Shown here in pieces: positions 47,010 through 56,229 of a stretch of 64,000 bases of DNA; position 1 is the first letter of the stretch; every line of letters begins with the position of its first letter. The translations under genes and the position numbers were made by a program. The notes below the pieces were generated by a model. The model was not told the origin of the DNA. It ran no database searches and saw only the letters and a list, made by a program, of their open reading frames with translations. This DNA comes from an uncultured Prevotellaceae bacterium (GTDB lineage: Bacteria > Bacteroidota > Bacteroidia > Bacteroidales > Bacteroidaceae), in contig ONDM01000004.1 in the NCBI GenBank assembly GCA_900316585.1, forward strand, positions 1 to 64,000, given 5' to 3'.

Positions 47010-48767
47010 TTATTGATTCTGATACATACGCATTACTCGGAGGAAATTGCCACCCCAGATTTTTTGTATGTCTTCTTTGTTATATCTTTCCATTAAAAGC
47101 CTGCGAGTGAATTGAAACAATTCACTTGCGCAACAGCATCCAAGTATACCACCATCTCCATCAAAATCTGTGCCAATGCCTACATGGTCTATGCCCATGA
47201 CATTAACCATATGATTCAAATGTTCAATGGCGTCCAGAATAGTGGCATTCCCATCTTCACGAAGGAAGTAATTGTACAATGTTACTTGAGCCACCCCACC
47301 TTTTTTTGCTAAAGCTTTCAGTTGCTCATCAGTCAGGTTACGTGTGTGATTGCAAAGTGCCCTGGAACTTGAATGGGTACAGACGATTGGTAAATGGCTG
47401 ATTTCAAGGGCATCATAGAAACTCTTTTCATGAGCATGGGAAAGGTCTACCATCATTCCCAACCTATTCATTTCCTCAATGACCTGTGCACCGAATTCAC
47501 TCACTCCCCCATGTTCTTGGTTCCCTATATGTGAATCACAGATATCATTGTCTCCATTGTGGCATAGTGTCATGTATACGACTCCTCTGTCACGGAATAT
47601 TTTCAGGTTATTGAGATCTTTCCCAATGGCATACCCATTCTCAATGCCCAGCATGATGGATTTTTTCCCTTGTGCCTTGAGTTTTACTATGTCTTCAGGA
47701 GTCTTGGCGATGTCAATAGATGAGCAGTTGCTTGCTACCAGTTTCTCTATTTCATTCAATATACGTGTAGCCTTAGCAGTGGCTGCCTCTAAAGCTTCAG
47801 GGGTGCGTTCTTTTTGTTTCAGATAAGCTACCATGCAAGTAGCATCCAGATGCCCTTCAGTCATTTTATGCAGATCCATAAGAATCCGTGGATCTCTCTG
47901 TTCGAAATGAATGTCCTGTCCAAAAAACATTGGGGTATCACAGTGCGAGTCCAATGTGATAATTTCATTATGGAGTTCCTTGGTCTTTTTGAATAATACA
48001 GCTTCCTTTACTAACCATTGGAAAATTGGCATCATGGAATTGTCACCCGCAGAAAGAAAACATTCAGGATGCCATTGGACTCCTAAAATAGGTTTGAATT
48101 CTGAGGATTCAACAGCTTCAACGATACCGTCAGGAGCTGTAGCACAGATTTTTAAATAAGGTCCAGCATCTTTTACAGACTGGTGATGGAAAGAATTTAC
48201 AGGAAGTATTTCGCTTTGCATAATCTGATAGAGAATGGAATCTTTCTCTATATTCACTGTATGGGAAGCATAACCTCTTGCCATATCCTGGTTATGTTTC
48301 AATACTGGTTTCTCGCCATTATTTGCTTGTGTATAGAGATCTTGATACAGACTTCCATCAAGAGCGGCAACCATTATTTGAATACCTCTGCATATACCTA
48401 AAATGGGAATTTGCCTGTCAAATGCCAGACGGGCCAACAATAATTCCTGTAAATCCCTTTTAGGGTTGATGCCACGCAATTCACGTATTGGCTCCTCTTC
48501 TACGTAAAGGGGATTCAAATCTGCACCACCAGTGAACAATATACCATCTAAACTGTCCAACACACTTAACAAGGCGTTTTTTTCTTCTATTGGAGGAAGA
48601 ATCACTGGGGTTCCTCCAGCATTTAGGACAGAGTTATAATATGCTTCTGCCAGAACACAGTTTTCCTCATGAAAATTACCTGTCAATCCTATGAGGGGCT
48701 GTTTCTTATAGCCCGGAAATGTGTTGTGAAAATTCTGATAAGTATTCTTCCAGTTGAATTGAATCAT
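47010..48767 (-). CDS. Fusion: C26 gamma-glutamyl hydrolase-like amidotransferase plus M19 membrane dipeptidase
   Basis: From ATG 48767 the product is 585 aa with two complete catalytic domains. Residues about 22-255 are a class I glutamine amidotransferase of the PuuD/peptidase C26 type, with C126 in LGICRGIQ and H233/E235 in VQWHPE. Residues about 268-585 are a renal-dipeptidase-like M19 domain, with H275/D277 in TLDSHCDTP, LGIENGYAIG, CTHSSSRALCNHTRNL and GIGTDFDG. The pairing suggests sequential cleavage of gamma-glutamyl peptides: the first domain removes glutamyl linkages and the second splits dipeptides. No signal peptide is seen, so it should be cytoplasmic. The frame extends 14 codons upstream into the DUF4491 gene. 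Confidence 0.88.
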   Translation of the reverse strand: MIQFNWKNTYQNFHNTFPGYKKQPLIGLTGNFHEENCVLAEAYYNSVLNAGGTPVILPPIEEKNALLSVLDSLDGILFTGGADLNPLYVEEEPIRELRGINPKRDLQELLLARLAFDRQIPILGICRGIQIMVAALDGSLYQDLYTQANNGEKPVLKHNQDMARGYASHTVNIEKDSILYQIMQSEILPVNSFHHQSVKDAGPYLKICATAPDGIVEAVESSEFKPILGVQWHPECFLSAGDNSMMPIFQWLVKEAVLFKKTKELHNEIITLDSHCDTPMFFGQDIHFEQRDPRILMDLHKMTEGHLDATCMVAYLKQKERTPEALEAATAKATRILNEIEKLVASNCSSIDIAKTPEDIVKLKAQGKKSIMLGIENGYAIGKDLNNLKIFRDRGVVYMTLCHNGDNDICDSHIGNQEHGGVSEFGAQVIEEMNRLGMMVDLSHAHEKSFYDALEISHLPIVCTHSSSRALCNHTRNLTDEQLKALAKKGGVAQVTLYNYFLREDGNATILDAIEHLNHMVNVMGIDHVGIGTDFDGDGGILGCCCASELFQFTRRLLMERYNKEDIQKIWGGNFLRVMRMYQNQ

Positions 48768-48769
48768 AT

Positions 48770-49066
48770 TTAGAAATCGTACTTTCTTTTTGGATTCTTT
48801 GGGAACCAACCTTTCTTTACACGTTTTTCTTGTTCGAAAACTTCTTTAATACTCCAGAAAGAAGAGAATGCAAGTACACCATGAAGTGAAGCAAAGAATA
48901 CATCTTCTATTAATAAAGAGGCAATTCCAGCTAAAATTCCAATAACAAGGAAAACCCACCAGCATTTTACACCCCAATAGTATTCAGCTTTGATTACTAT
49001 GGGGTGAAAAAGACCGATAATCAGGAATGTGGAAATGCCTATAACAAGTCCTTCCCAGTGTAGCAT
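48770..49066 (-). CDS. DUF4491-family small membrane protein
   Basis: The 98-aa protein has three hydrophobic segments (about 5-25, 34-53, 57-73) and a basic C-terminal tail (EQEKRVKKGWFPKNPKRK). I associate it with DUF4491, a Bacteroidetes inner-membrane family of unknown role. Its start directly follows the lrp-like stop and its stop is 2 bp from the fusion gene start. It therefore appears to be embedded in one operon running from the regulator to sufE. Confidence 0.75.
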   Translation of the reverse strand: MLHWEGLVIGISTFLIIGLFHPIVIKAEYYWGVKCWWVFLVIGILAGIASLLIEDVFFASLHGVLAFSSFWSIKEVFEQEKRVKKGWFPKNPKRKYDF

Positions 49067-49561
49067 TTAGTCTTCGTCTTCTAATGAAATAGTCTTTAAT
49101 CGAATCTGTTCGATAGGAATATCTCTCTTAATACTTTGATCCAATGAAATGAGTGTCTCGGTTGATATCACACCAGGTATCTGCTGAATTTTGTTGTTCA
49201 GCAAGTCCATCAGATGCTCATTGTCTCTTGAATAGAGTTTGGTCAGCATAGTGTAAGGACCTGTGGTAAAGTGACATTCAACGATTTCAGAAATCTTTTT
49301 GAGTTCCTTGACGACTGATTTGTACATAGAACCTTTTTCCAGACGGATACCTACGTAGGTACAAGTATTGAATCCTAAAGTCTTAGGGTTAACCTCGTAT
49401 CCAGAGCCTACAATAACACCCATTTCGATTAAACGCTGTACACGCTGATGAATGGCAGCACGTGACACACCGCATTCAGCTGCTACATCCTTGAAAGGGA
49501 TGCGTGCATTTGCTGATATAATACTCAAGATTTTAAGATCAAGTTTATCAATTTTTTCCAT
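49067..49561 (-). CDS. Lrp/AsnC-family transcriptional regulator
   Basis: The 164-aa protein has an N-terminal winged HTH (LDLKILSIISANARIPFKDV, then GVSRAAIHQRVQRLIEMGVI, about residues 7-50). A C-terminal RAM/ligand-binding domain follows, with TGPYTMLTKLYSRDNEHLMDL. Lrp-type regulators sense amino acids or other small ligands. As the first gene of a unit containing two peptide-processing enzymes, it may control amino-acid or peptide turnover and itself; this is inferred from position only. A TATTTTTG box lies on the minus strand at 49610-49603. Confidence 0.93.
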   Translation of the reverse strand: MEKIDKLDLKILSIISANARIPFKDVAAECGVSRAAIHQRVQRLIEMGVIVGSGYEVNPKTLGFNTCTYVGIRLEKGSMYKSVVKELKKISEIVECHFTTGPYTMLTKLYSRDNEHLMDLLNNKIQQIPGVISTETLISLDQSIKRDIPIEQIRLKTISLEDED

Positions 49562-49602
49562 ATTTAGATTGAATTAGTTGAATTCTAGTGTCAAATTGTA
49601 AG

Positions 49603-49610
49603 CAAAAATA
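49603..49610 (-). promoter_or_regulatory. -7 box for the Lrp-family gene
   Basis: Minus-strand TATTTTTG (49610-49603) lies 41 bp before ATG 49561. Confidence 0.45.
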
Positions 49611-49655
49611 GTAAATTTTTTTCTTCTGCAATGACATTTTGGATGAAAAAACACC

Positions 49656-49693
49656 AAAAAAGGCACCGGAACTTAAAAAACCGATGCCTTTTT
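49656..49693 (-). terminator. Intrinsic terminator after the FKBP lipoprotein gene
   Basis: AAAAAGGCAcCGG and CCGaTGCCTTTTT pair with one mismatch around an A-rich loop, about 30 bp past the stop codon. Confidence 0.7.
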
Positions 49694-49723
49694 ATGACTT
49701 ATTAATAAAATTTGTCTTTAATC

Positions 49724-50590
49724 TTACTTCTCGATACCAAGCAGTTCAATTTCGAAAATTAGGGCAGAGAATGGCTTGATATTACCAGCCAAACGTGAGC
49801 CATAGGCTTCTTCCTGTGGAATGTAAACTTCCCACTTGGAACCTACAGGCATATGAATCAATGCTGTAGTCCATCCATGAATAACCTGATTAGCAGCGAA
49901 AACAGATGGCTCATTACGTTGATATGAACTATCAAATTCTGTACCATCAATCAAAGTACCTTTGTAGTGAACTTTGACCTTATCAGTTTCCTTTGGAGTT
50001 TCACCTTTACCTTCAGTGATTACCTTGTAAAGAATGCCGTTTTCCAAAGTTTTAACGCCTTCTTCTTTGGCTTTGTTTGCCATAAATTCTTCTCCGGCCT
50101 TTCTATTTGGACCATACTCCTTTTCAATTGTCTCAGCCTTAACTTTGTCCATTTTAGTCTGAGCTATTACTTGAGCCTGCTCAATAGGGAGTTTGGTAGT
50201 GCCACTCACACCCTGGATGAAGCCTGCCAGGAAATTGTCAAGGCTGATAGTCTTGGTAGAATCGTTGCCGAAAACTTCCTGATTGATACCTTTTATCATT
50301 TGGTTGCCAATCTGTTGACCAATCTGAATACCTGCATAATATGCAGCCTGCTTCTTGTCATCACCTGCATAAGCACCATCTGTCAGACCTTTAATGAATT
50401 CTGACATATAAGTTGTATCAATGCCAAGACGACCTTGTAAGTACTCTTTTAAACCCTGTGTCTGAGCAATACCAATGGTATAAGACAGGGTGTCTACATC
50501 ATTCTGCAAATTTGCCTTTGGGCTTTGACCGTTGCAAGAAACGAAGCCCATTGCTGCTACAAATGCTAAAATAATACTAGCTTTTTTCAT
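49724..50590 (-). CDS. FKBP-type peptidyl-prolyl isomerase lipoprotein
   Basis: From ATG 50590 the product is 288 aa with a lipoprotein signal (MKKASIILAFVAAMGFVSC; lipobox Cys at 19). An N-terminal FKBP_N dimerisation region (about 30-175) precedes the FKBP domain (about 195-288: VKVHYKGTLIDGTEFDSSY, QVIHGWTTALIHMPVGSKW, YIPQEEAYG). It should assist folding of envelope proteins from a membrane anchor. It lies 31 bp downstream of a second FKBP gene, forming a tandem pair in which one copy is exported and the other is cytoplasmic. Confidence 0.93.
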   Translation of the reverse strand: MKKASIILAFVAAMGFVSCNGQSPKANLQNDVDTLSYTIGIAQTQGLKEYLQGRLGIDTTYMSEFIKGLTDGAYAGDDKKQAAYYAGIQIGQQIGNQMIKGINQEVFGNDSTKTISLDNFLAGFIQGVSGTTKLPIEQAQVIAQTKMDKVKAETIEKEYGPNRKAGEEFMANKAKEEGVKTLENGILYKVITEGKGETPKETDKVKVHYKGTLIDGTEFDSSYQRNEPSVFAANQVIHGWTTALIHMPVGSKWEVYIPQEEAYGSRLAGNIKPFSALIFEIELLGIEK

Positions 50591-50621
50591 TTTTATCATG
50601 TTTTAAATTAATAAATACAAA

Positions 50622-51209
50622 TTATTTTAGAACCTCTAATAACTCTACGGTGAAAATCAAGGCACTATAAGGGGGAATCATTTCACCTGCACCTTGAGCA
50701 CCATATGCCAGTTCATGAGGGAGGAATATACGGTATTTTGCTCCTTCTGCCATGAGTTGAAGAGCTTCAGTCCACCCAGGGATAACTTGATTCAATCCAA
50801 ATACAGCTGGTTCACCACGTTTGTAAGAACTATCGAATAGGGTACCATCCAATAGTGTACCTTCATAGTGGCAGCGGACTTTGTCTGTCGCACTTGGCTT
50901 ATTGCCAGTACCTTCTTTTAAGATTTCATACTGTAGACCACTTGGTGTAGTGTGTATGTTTTCTTTTTTTGCATTTTCAGTAAGGAAAACTTTACCTTGT
51001 TCAATGTTGCGTGCATTGATTTTGGTTTCCATCTCTTCGAAATACTTGTTTACAATATCTCGAGCTTCTGTATGTGTAATGGCTGTAGGACTCTGAGTCA
51101 GAACATCCTTAATTGCCTTGGAGAAATCATCAACATTGATGTCTCTAGCACCCATGCTCATCAGATTCTGACCTATTCCTAAACCAATAGCATAACTGAA
51201 TTTATCCAT
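50622..51209 (-). CDS. FKBP-type peptidyl-prolyl isomerase, cytoplasmic FklB-like
   Basis: The 195-aa product from ATG 51209 (MDKFSYAIGLGIGQN) has a FKBP_N helical region and a C-terminal FKBP domain (VRCHYEGTLLDGTLFDSSY, QVIPGWTEALQLMAEGAKY, PHELAYGAQGAG). It lacks a signal peptide. A longer frame reaches 51278, but it crosses the predicted promoter and is not family-like. It is a paralogue of the downstream lipoprotein, so the pair probably arose by duplication. Confidence 0.9.
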   Translation of the reverse strand: MDKFSYAIGLGIGQNLMSMGARDINVDDFSKAIKDVLTQSPTAITHTEARDIVNKYFEEMETKINARNIEQGKVFLTENAKKENIHTTPSGLQYEILKEGTGNKPSATDKVRCHYEGTLLDGTLFDSSYKRGEPAVFGLNQVIPGWTEALQLMAEGAKYRIFLPHELAYGAQGAGEMIPPYSALIFTVELLEVLK

Positions 51210-51241
51210 GTTAATTTCTTGTTTGTTTGTTAAATAGCGTG

Positions 51242-51301
51242 CAAAAATACGCTTTTTATTCGTTACATAGCATAGCAAGTGATATTTTTTTACTATTTTT
51301 G
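51242..51301. promoter_or_regulatory. Divergent -7 boxes for the FKBP pair and the sirtuin gene
   Basis: Minus-strand TATTTTTG (51249-51242) precedes the FKBP gene by 32 bp. Plus-strand TATTTTTG (51294-51301) precedes the sirtuin ATG by 19 bp. Confidence 0.5.
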
Positions 51302-51320
51302 TGAAATAAACCCTTAAACT

Positions 51321-52025
51321 ATGAAAAAGATTGTGATTTTGACAGGTGCGGGAATTTCAGCAGAGAGTGGTATATCTACTTTTCGTGATTCAGGTGGCCT
51401 CTGGGAGCAGTATTCAGTAGAAGATGTCGCAAGCATCGAAGGATATTGGAGAAATAGAGAACTGGTACAGAATTTCTACAATCAGCGTCGTAGAGAATCC
51501 ATAAAGACGGAACCAAATGATGCGCATCGTTTGGTCGCAGGTCTGGAAAAATTCTATGATGTGACAGTCGTGACACAGAATGTTGATAATTTACATGAGA
51601 AAGCTGGAAGTTCTAATATCATTCATCTTCATGGTGAGCTGATGAAGGGTACTTCAGAGCGTGATCCTAATGATCCAAGATGTATAGTGGACTTGGATCC
51701 TGAACATCCTGATATTCATATGGGTGACAAGGCAAATGATGGTTCTCAATTACGTCCCTTCATCGTATGGTTTGGTGAATCAGTTCCTAAGATTGAAGAT
51801 GCAGCATGGGCTGTAGGCGATGCTGATATTCTGTTGATTATTGGAACTTCATTGAATGTATATCCAGCTGCAGGATTGATAAATTATACAAAGACTACTT
51901 GTCCTATTTATGTAATAGATCCAAAACCTGTATATGTCCATATTAACCGTAGTGTCACTTTTATTCAGAAAAAGGCTACGGAAGGTATGAGGGATTTTTA
52001 CAAGCTGATGGGTTTGGAAAGATAG
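51321..52025 (+). CDS. Sir2-family NAD-dependent protein deacylase, zinc-cysteine-poor
   Basis: The 234-aa protein has the NAD-binding GAGISAESGISTFRDSGGLW (residues 9-28), TQNVDNLHEKAG and catalytic H104 in HLHGEL. Y53 and R56 in FYNQR form the YxxR pair that, in SIRT5-like class III sirtuins, favours succinyl or malonyl lysine. The usual four zinc-binding cysteines after the catalytic His are not present. The segment TSERDPNDPRCIVDLDPEHP contains only C121. Related Bacteroides sirtuins share this feature as far as I recall. It converges on folK with no gap. Confidence 0.9.
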   Translation: MKKIVILTGAGISAESGISTFRDSGGLWEQYSVEDVASIEGYWRNRELVQNFYNQRRRESIKTEPNDAHRLVAGLEKFYDVTVVTQNVDNLHEKAGSSNIIHLHGELMKGTSERDPNDPRCIVDLDPEHPDIHMGDKANDGSQLRPFIVWFGESVPKIEDAAWAVGDADILLIIGTSLNVYPAAGLINYTKTTCPIYVIDPKPVYVHINRSVTFIQKKATEGMRDFYKLMGLER

Positions 52026-52484
52026 TTAAAGTTGATTAAGAATTTCAGAAATGGAAATATGTAGCACCGGGTGTATGACATCTGGTGCTATTTCATTCAG
52101 TGGCTCTAATACAAACTTACGTTCTTGCATTAGGGGATGAGGTATGGTAAGTTCCTTGGTATTGATGACCAAGTCGTCACATAGCAGCAGGTCGATGTCT
52201 ATCGGACGGTCATGGTATTTCTTATTTTTAGATTTCCTCTTTCTGCCCAATTCCTTTTCTATTTGTTGGGTCTTGTGTAATACTTCAATCGGTGAGAGTT
52301 CTGTTTCGTATAGACAGCAGGCATTAAGGAAAGGATGTTCGGAGGAAAAACCCCAAGGTTCCGTTTCATAAAAAGAAGACCGGAAAACTAGGTTCCCGAT
52401 CTCCTGATTTAGTAAGGTTAGGGCACGCTCAAGTAGTTCGGCCCTATTCCCTAGATTACTTCCTAAACTAAAATAGACTTTCAT
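52026..52484 (-). CDS. folK: 2-amino-4-hydroxy-6-hydroxymethyldihydropteridine pyrophosphokinase
   Basis: FolK (HPPK) transfers pyrophosphate from ATP to hydroxymethyldihydropterin in folate synthesis. The 152-aa protein has the N-terminal SLGSNLGNR motif (residues 6-14), ETEPWGF near 40-46 and the ATP/Mg signature RPIDIDLLL near 92-100. Its start overlaps the queA stop by one base, placing it last in the long minus-strand unit from ftsX or beyond. Confidence 0.96.
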   Translation of the reverse strand: MKVYFSLGSNLGNRAELLERALTLLNQEIGNLVFRSSFYETEPWGFSSEHPFLNACCLYETELSPIEVLHKTQQIEKELGRKRKSKNKKYHDRPIDIDLLLCDDLVINTKELTIPHPLMQERKFVLEPLNEIAPDVIHPVLHISISEILNQL

Positions 52485-53563
52485 CAGTCAACGATAAGCA
52501 TGGCATCGCCATAGCATCCGAATTTATAATCGTTTTCTAAAGCAGTTTGGTAAGCGTGCATAATGAGGTCATAACCACCAAATGCCGCTACAACCATTAA
52601 AAGAGTTGAAAGTGGCTGATGGAAATTGCTGACCAAAGAGTTGGCTACACTGAACTGATAAGGTGGAAAGATGAACTTGTTAGTCCATCCATCGAATACT
52701 TTCATGTTGCCGTCTGTGCTGACTGCTGTTTCTAAGGCACGCATTGTGGTAGTACCAATGGCACATATTTTATGATTCTCTAACTTTGCCTTATTTACAG
52801 CATCGCATACCTCTTGAGTTACAATCATCTGTTCAGAAGTGGTCTTGTGCTTTGTGAGGTCTTCTACATCAATATCTTGTGTAAATCCCATTCCAGAATG
52901 TAGAGTAAGGCTGGTGATGTCGATACCTTTGATTTCCATACGTTTCATCAACTCTCGGGAGAAATGAAGACCTGCAGAAGGGGCAACTACGGCACCTTCG
53001 TTCTTAGCATAGATAGTTTGGTAACGTTCAATATCCTCTGCTTCTGTCTCACGGAAAATGTCAGTACGTGGCAGTGGAGCCTCTCCTAAGGCATACAGTG
53101 CTTCTTTGAATTCTTCATGAGGACCGTCATACAAGAAACGTAGCGTTCTTCCACGAGATGTAGTATTATCGATTACCTCTGCAACCATTGCATCGTCAGG
53201 ACCAAAGTACAGTTTGTTACCAATGCGAATCTTTCGTGCTGGGTCTACAAGCACATCCCAAAGGCGGAGGTCTTGGTTAAGCTCCCGTAAGAGAAAAACC
53301 TCAATTCGTGCACCGGTTTTTTCCTTGTTACCCCAGAGGCGAGCAGGGAATACTTTTGTGTCATTAAAGACAAAAAGGTCCTTTTCATCGAAATATTCAA
53401 TGATGTTCTTGAAAGTTCGATGCTCAATTTCACCTGTTTTTTTGTGTACGACCATCATTTTGCACTCATCACGATGGTAGATACCTGTGGTTGGATCATA
53501 ATCCGAAGGGTATTGTGCAATTTTTTCCTGAGGAAGTTTGAATTTGAATTGTGACAGTTTCAT
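52484..53563 (-). CDS. queA: S-adenosylmethionine:tRNA ribosyltransferase-isomerase
   Basis: QueA adds the epoxycyclopentane ring from AdoMet during queuosine synthesis at tRNA position 34. The 359-aa protein shows the start [53 protein letters not shown] and [17 protein letters not shown]. All are family signatures, in the right order. truB lies 6 bp upstream and folK overlaps downstream. Confidence 0.96.
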   Translation of the reverse strand: MKLSQFKFKLPQEKIAQYPSDYDPTTGIYHRDECKMMVVHKKTGEIEHRTFKNIIEYFDEKDLFVFNDTKVFPARLWGNKEKTGARIEVFLLRELNQDLRLWDVLVDPARKIRIGNKLYFGPDDAMVAEVIDNTTSRGRTLRFLYDGPHEEFKEALYALGEAPLPRTDIFRETEAEDIERYQTIYAKNEGAVVAPSAGLHFSRELMKRMEIKGIDITSLTLHSGMGFTQDIDVEDLTKHKTTSEQMIVTQEVCDAVNKAKLENHKICAIGTTTMRALETAVSTDGNMKVFDGWTNKFIFPPYQFSVANSLVSNFHQPLSTLLMVVAAFGGYDLIMHAYQTALENDYKFGCYGDAMLIVD

Positions 53564-53569
53564 ATTCCT

Positions 53570-54283
53570 TTATTTTTGTTCATTCATTTCTATTTTTTGT
53601 TCATCCAGCCAAATTGGGAAGTCTTCCAACTGCATGCAGTCTTCCACCCTTATGTCGCCCACACGGGTTCTTCTTAATCCGATAAGGTGAGCCCCGCTGT
53701 TTAATGCCTGCCCAATGTCTCTTGCTAATGCACGGATGTATGTGCCTTTACTGCATACAACCCGGATTACAGCAGTCATTTTTTCTTCATTGAAATCCTT
53801 CAATTCTATCTCATCAATGATGAGTGTCTTAGCTTTCAGTTCTACATCTTTTCCCTTACGTGCCAAGTCATAAGCCCTCTTACCATCAACCTTGCAGGCC
53901 GAGAAAGCAGGAGGAACTTGTTCTATTGCACCTACAAACTGCAAAAGAACTTGTTTCAGCAGTTCCTTGGTAATGTGCTGAGTAGGGTAGGTGGCATCAA
54001 TTTGATGCTCCAAGTCGAAAGATGGAGTGGTAGCACCCAACTGTAATGTAGCAACATATTCTTTGGTATGTGCTTGCAGTTCATCTATTCGTTTGGTAGC
54101 CCTTCCCGTGCAGAGAATCATGACTCCTGTTGCCAAAGGATCCAAGGTTCCTGCATGACCTACCTTCAGCTTTTTTACTCCTAACTTTTTACAAAGCAGG
54201 TATCGTACTTTAGCCACCATCTGGAAACTAGTCCAGGTCAACGGCTTGTCGAAGTAGAGTACAACTCCTTCCTTGAAATCCAT
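53570..54283 (-). CDS. truB: tRNA pseudouridine(55) synthase
   Basis: TruB makes pseudouridine 55 in the T-loop of tRNAs. The 237-aa length is short, as is common in Bacteroidetes. The catalytic Asp lies in VGHAGTLDPLATGVMIL (near residues 42-58). PPAFSACKVDGKRAYDLARKG near 126-146 and CSKGTYIRALARDIG near 175-189 complete the family signatures. The C-terminal PUA-like domain is reduced or absent. It is flanked by uppP (3 bp) and queA (6 bp). Confidence 0.96.
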   Translation of the reverse strand: MDFKEGVVLYFDKPLTWTSFQMVAKVRYLLCKKLGVKKLKVGHAGTLDPLATGVMILCTGRATKRIDELQAHTKEYVATLQLGATTPSFDLEHQIDATYPTQHITKELLKQVLLQFVGAIEQVPPAFSACKVDGKRAYDLARKGKDVELKAKTLIIDEIELKDFNEEKMTAVIRVVCSKGTYIRALARDIGQALNSGAHLIGLRRTRVGDIRVEDCMQLEDFPIWLDEQKIEMNEQK

Positions 54284-54286
54284 CTT

Positions 54287-55099
54287 TTAGAGGAAAAGAA
54301 GTGTTAAGATACCTACTATAGCACAATAGATGGCAAAGTAAATCAGTTTGCACTTCTTTACAAGGCTAATCATCCACTTACAAGCAAAGCATCCACTAAT
54401 AAATGCAGCTATAAAACCAACAGCTAATGCAGAGGTGGATATTGATTGTTCAGCTCCATGTGCAGCTAAATATTCTGCGCTTGGTGCTATTAGATGTTTC
54501 GCATCAAGTAGTGCTTCACCCAAAATAGGTGGAATCACCATCAGAAAAGAAAACTGTGCCAGTTTTTTCCGACTATTGCCCAGAAGTAAACCTGTAGCAA
54601 TGGTAGAACCACTTCGGGAAAGCCCTGGAAGTACGGCGCATGCTTGTGCTATACCAATAATAAAGGCATGTAGTGGAGAAATATTCTCTTTTTCTTTCGG
54701 ATGGTAAAAGTGGGTCAGTGTCAGCAATAAAGCTGTAATAAGCAGACAGATTCCCACTACTGAAGTACCGTGGAACAGGGCTTCTACCTCGTCCTTGAAG
54801 AGAAGTCCTACTATACCAACGGGGATCATGGAAATGATGATGTTTATAATGTATTTTTTCTCTTCATTATATTCTTTCTTGAAGAAACCCACAAACAACC
54901 ATGATATTTCTTTCCAGAGAATCACCAGTGTTGACATGACGGTTGCTACATGAACTACAATGTCAAAAGTAAGTCCTCCTTCATCAGGATTGATACCTAA
55001 AAGAGCCTGACCTATTTGTAGGTGACCACTGCTGCTTACGGGTAAATATTCTGTCAGGCCTTGAACAAGACCTAAAATCAGTGCTTCTAATTCACTCAT
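54287..55099 (-). CDS. uppP: Undecaprenyl-diphosphatase
   Basis: UppP/BacA recycles undecaprenyl pyrophosphate to the monophosphate carrier used for peptidoglycan and surface glycans; high expression gives bacitracin resistance. The 270-aa membrane protein has the duplicated motifs [15 protein letters not shown] (about residues 15-29, active-site Glu and Ser) and [13 protein letters not shown] (about 158-170, with the essential Arg). About eight hydrophobic segments are visible. It overlaps the upstream DUF3098 gene by 4 bp. Confidence 0.96.
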   Translation of the reverse strand: MSELEALILGLVQGLTEYLPVSSSGHLQIGQALLGINPDEGGLTFDIVVHVATVMSTLVILWKEISWLFVGFFKKEYNEEKKYIINIIISMIPVGIVGLLFKDEVEALFHGTSVVGICLLITALLLTLTHFYHPKEKENISPLHAFIIGIAQACAVLPGLSRSGSTIATGLLLGNSRKKLAQFSFLMVIPPILGEALLDAKHLIAPSAEYLAAHGAEQSISTSALAVGFIAAFISGCFACKWMISLVKKCKLIYFAIYCAIVGILTLLFL

Positions 55100-55341
55100 T
55101 TGTTTTCTATTTTTTTATTGTCTTTTGGTTTGTGTAATACAGCATAGATGATAAAGATAAAACCAAGTAAGCTGACTACAGGTGCAACCTTTATGCGGGT
55201 GGCACTGAAGATGGCTTCTTCAAAATGATTTTCATCTGAGCCGGATCCAGTCATAAGGATGAAGCCGATGATAACTATAACCATACCGATAGCAAGCAGG
55301 ATATAGTTCATTTTATCGAAAGCAAAATTACGTTTGTCCAT
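55096..55341 (-). CDS. DUF3098-family small membrane protein
   Basis: The 81-aa protein has two hydrophobic helices (about 12-30 and 54-68). They are separated by an acidic loop ([14 protein letters not shown]) and followed by a lysine-rich tail. DUF3098 proteins in Bacteroidetes regularly sit between ftsX and uppP, and this context suggests a role near division or envelope synthesis, but the function is unknown. It overlaps uppP by 4 bp and is 21 bp below ftsX. Confidence 0.85.
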   Translation of the reverse strand: MDKRNFAFDKMNYILLAIGMVIVIIGFILMTGSGSDENHFEEAIFSATRIKVAPVVSLLGFIFIIYAVLHKPKDNKKIENK

Positions 55342-55362
55342 TATTTAGAGTTTTGTTAATTG

Positions 55363-56229
55363 TCATGCAGTATACATGCTCGCTGTTTTCATATGCAGGA
55401 ACCTGTTTACAGAGAAGAATGAGCAGATGAGTGTGATTAATACACCAAAAAGGATAACCGACAAGCCAACAATTATCAGAATATCCAGTGTCACTACTTC
55501 TTTAATAGCTGGTTCTACTTTTACCAATCCTAAGTATCCGATGTAAAGAAGGATGTCGGCTACTATGGCAGCAATAAGGCCTAGCATCATACCTTTCAAG
55601 AGGAAAGGCCGACGGATGAAACTCCATCTGGCTCCTACGAGCTTCATCGTGTTGATGATAAATCGTTTAGAATAGACACTCAACCTCAATGTATTATTGA
55701 TTAAGGCGAAAGATACAAATGTAAGCAAACCTGCCAATACAAGTAGTACTAGGCTTATTTTGGTTATCCATCCATTAATGGTGTCTACCCATTCTTTTTG
55801 GTAAATTAGGTCAACGACCTTAGGAGTTTGTCTAAGTTCCTTTTCAATCCAGTAAATACTGTCGGGGTTGGCATAATCTGCTTTAAGTCCCAATTCAAGT
55901 GAAGCTGTCAAAGGATTGGTGCCTAGAAAATCAGAAGGATCAGCACCCATGTTTTCACTAAGTTCCTTCAGGGCATCTTCTTTAGAGTTGTAATGAATGC
56001 TCTTGACGTAATTTTTTTTCTTTAAGGTATTTTGAGTGGAAACGACGTCCGAAGCTTTGGTGTCATCACTCAGCAACAATGTGATGTTGATGTTTTCTTT
56101 TACTTGGTTTGAAAGATTGCGTGCTGTAAGTACAAAGAAAACCAGAGCTCCCAATAAAAGCAGTACCAGCATCATGCTGATGCAGCTAGTCAAAGCTTGC
56201 ATATTGAAGAAACTTGTCCTTTTCATCAT
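55363..56229 (-). CDS. ftsX: Cell division protein FtsX
   Basis: FtsX is the membrane half of the FtsEX ABC complex that activates peptidoglycan hydrolases at the septum. The 288-aa protein has a first membrane segment near residues 14-35, a periplasmic domain to about 165, then three C-terminal membrane segments. LVGARWSFIRRPFLLKGMMLG near residue 200 is a family signature. ftsE is not adjacent, which is usual in Bacteroidetes. The start ATG directly follows the stop of the upstream methyltransferase gene. Confidence 0.94.
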   Translation of the reverse strand: MMKRTSFFNMQALTSCISMMLVLLLLGALVFFVLTARNLSNQVKENINITLLLSDDTKASDVVSTQNTLKKKNYVKSIHYNSKEDALKELSENMGADPSDFLGTNPLTASLELGLKADYANPDSIYWIEKELRQTPKVVDLIYQKEWVDTINGWITKISLVLLVLAGLLTFVSFALINNTLRLSVYSKRFIINTMKLVGARWSFIRRPFLLKGMMLGLIAAIVADILLYIGYLGLVKVEPAIKEVVTLDILIIVGLSVILFGVLITLICSFFSVNRFLHMKTASMYTA

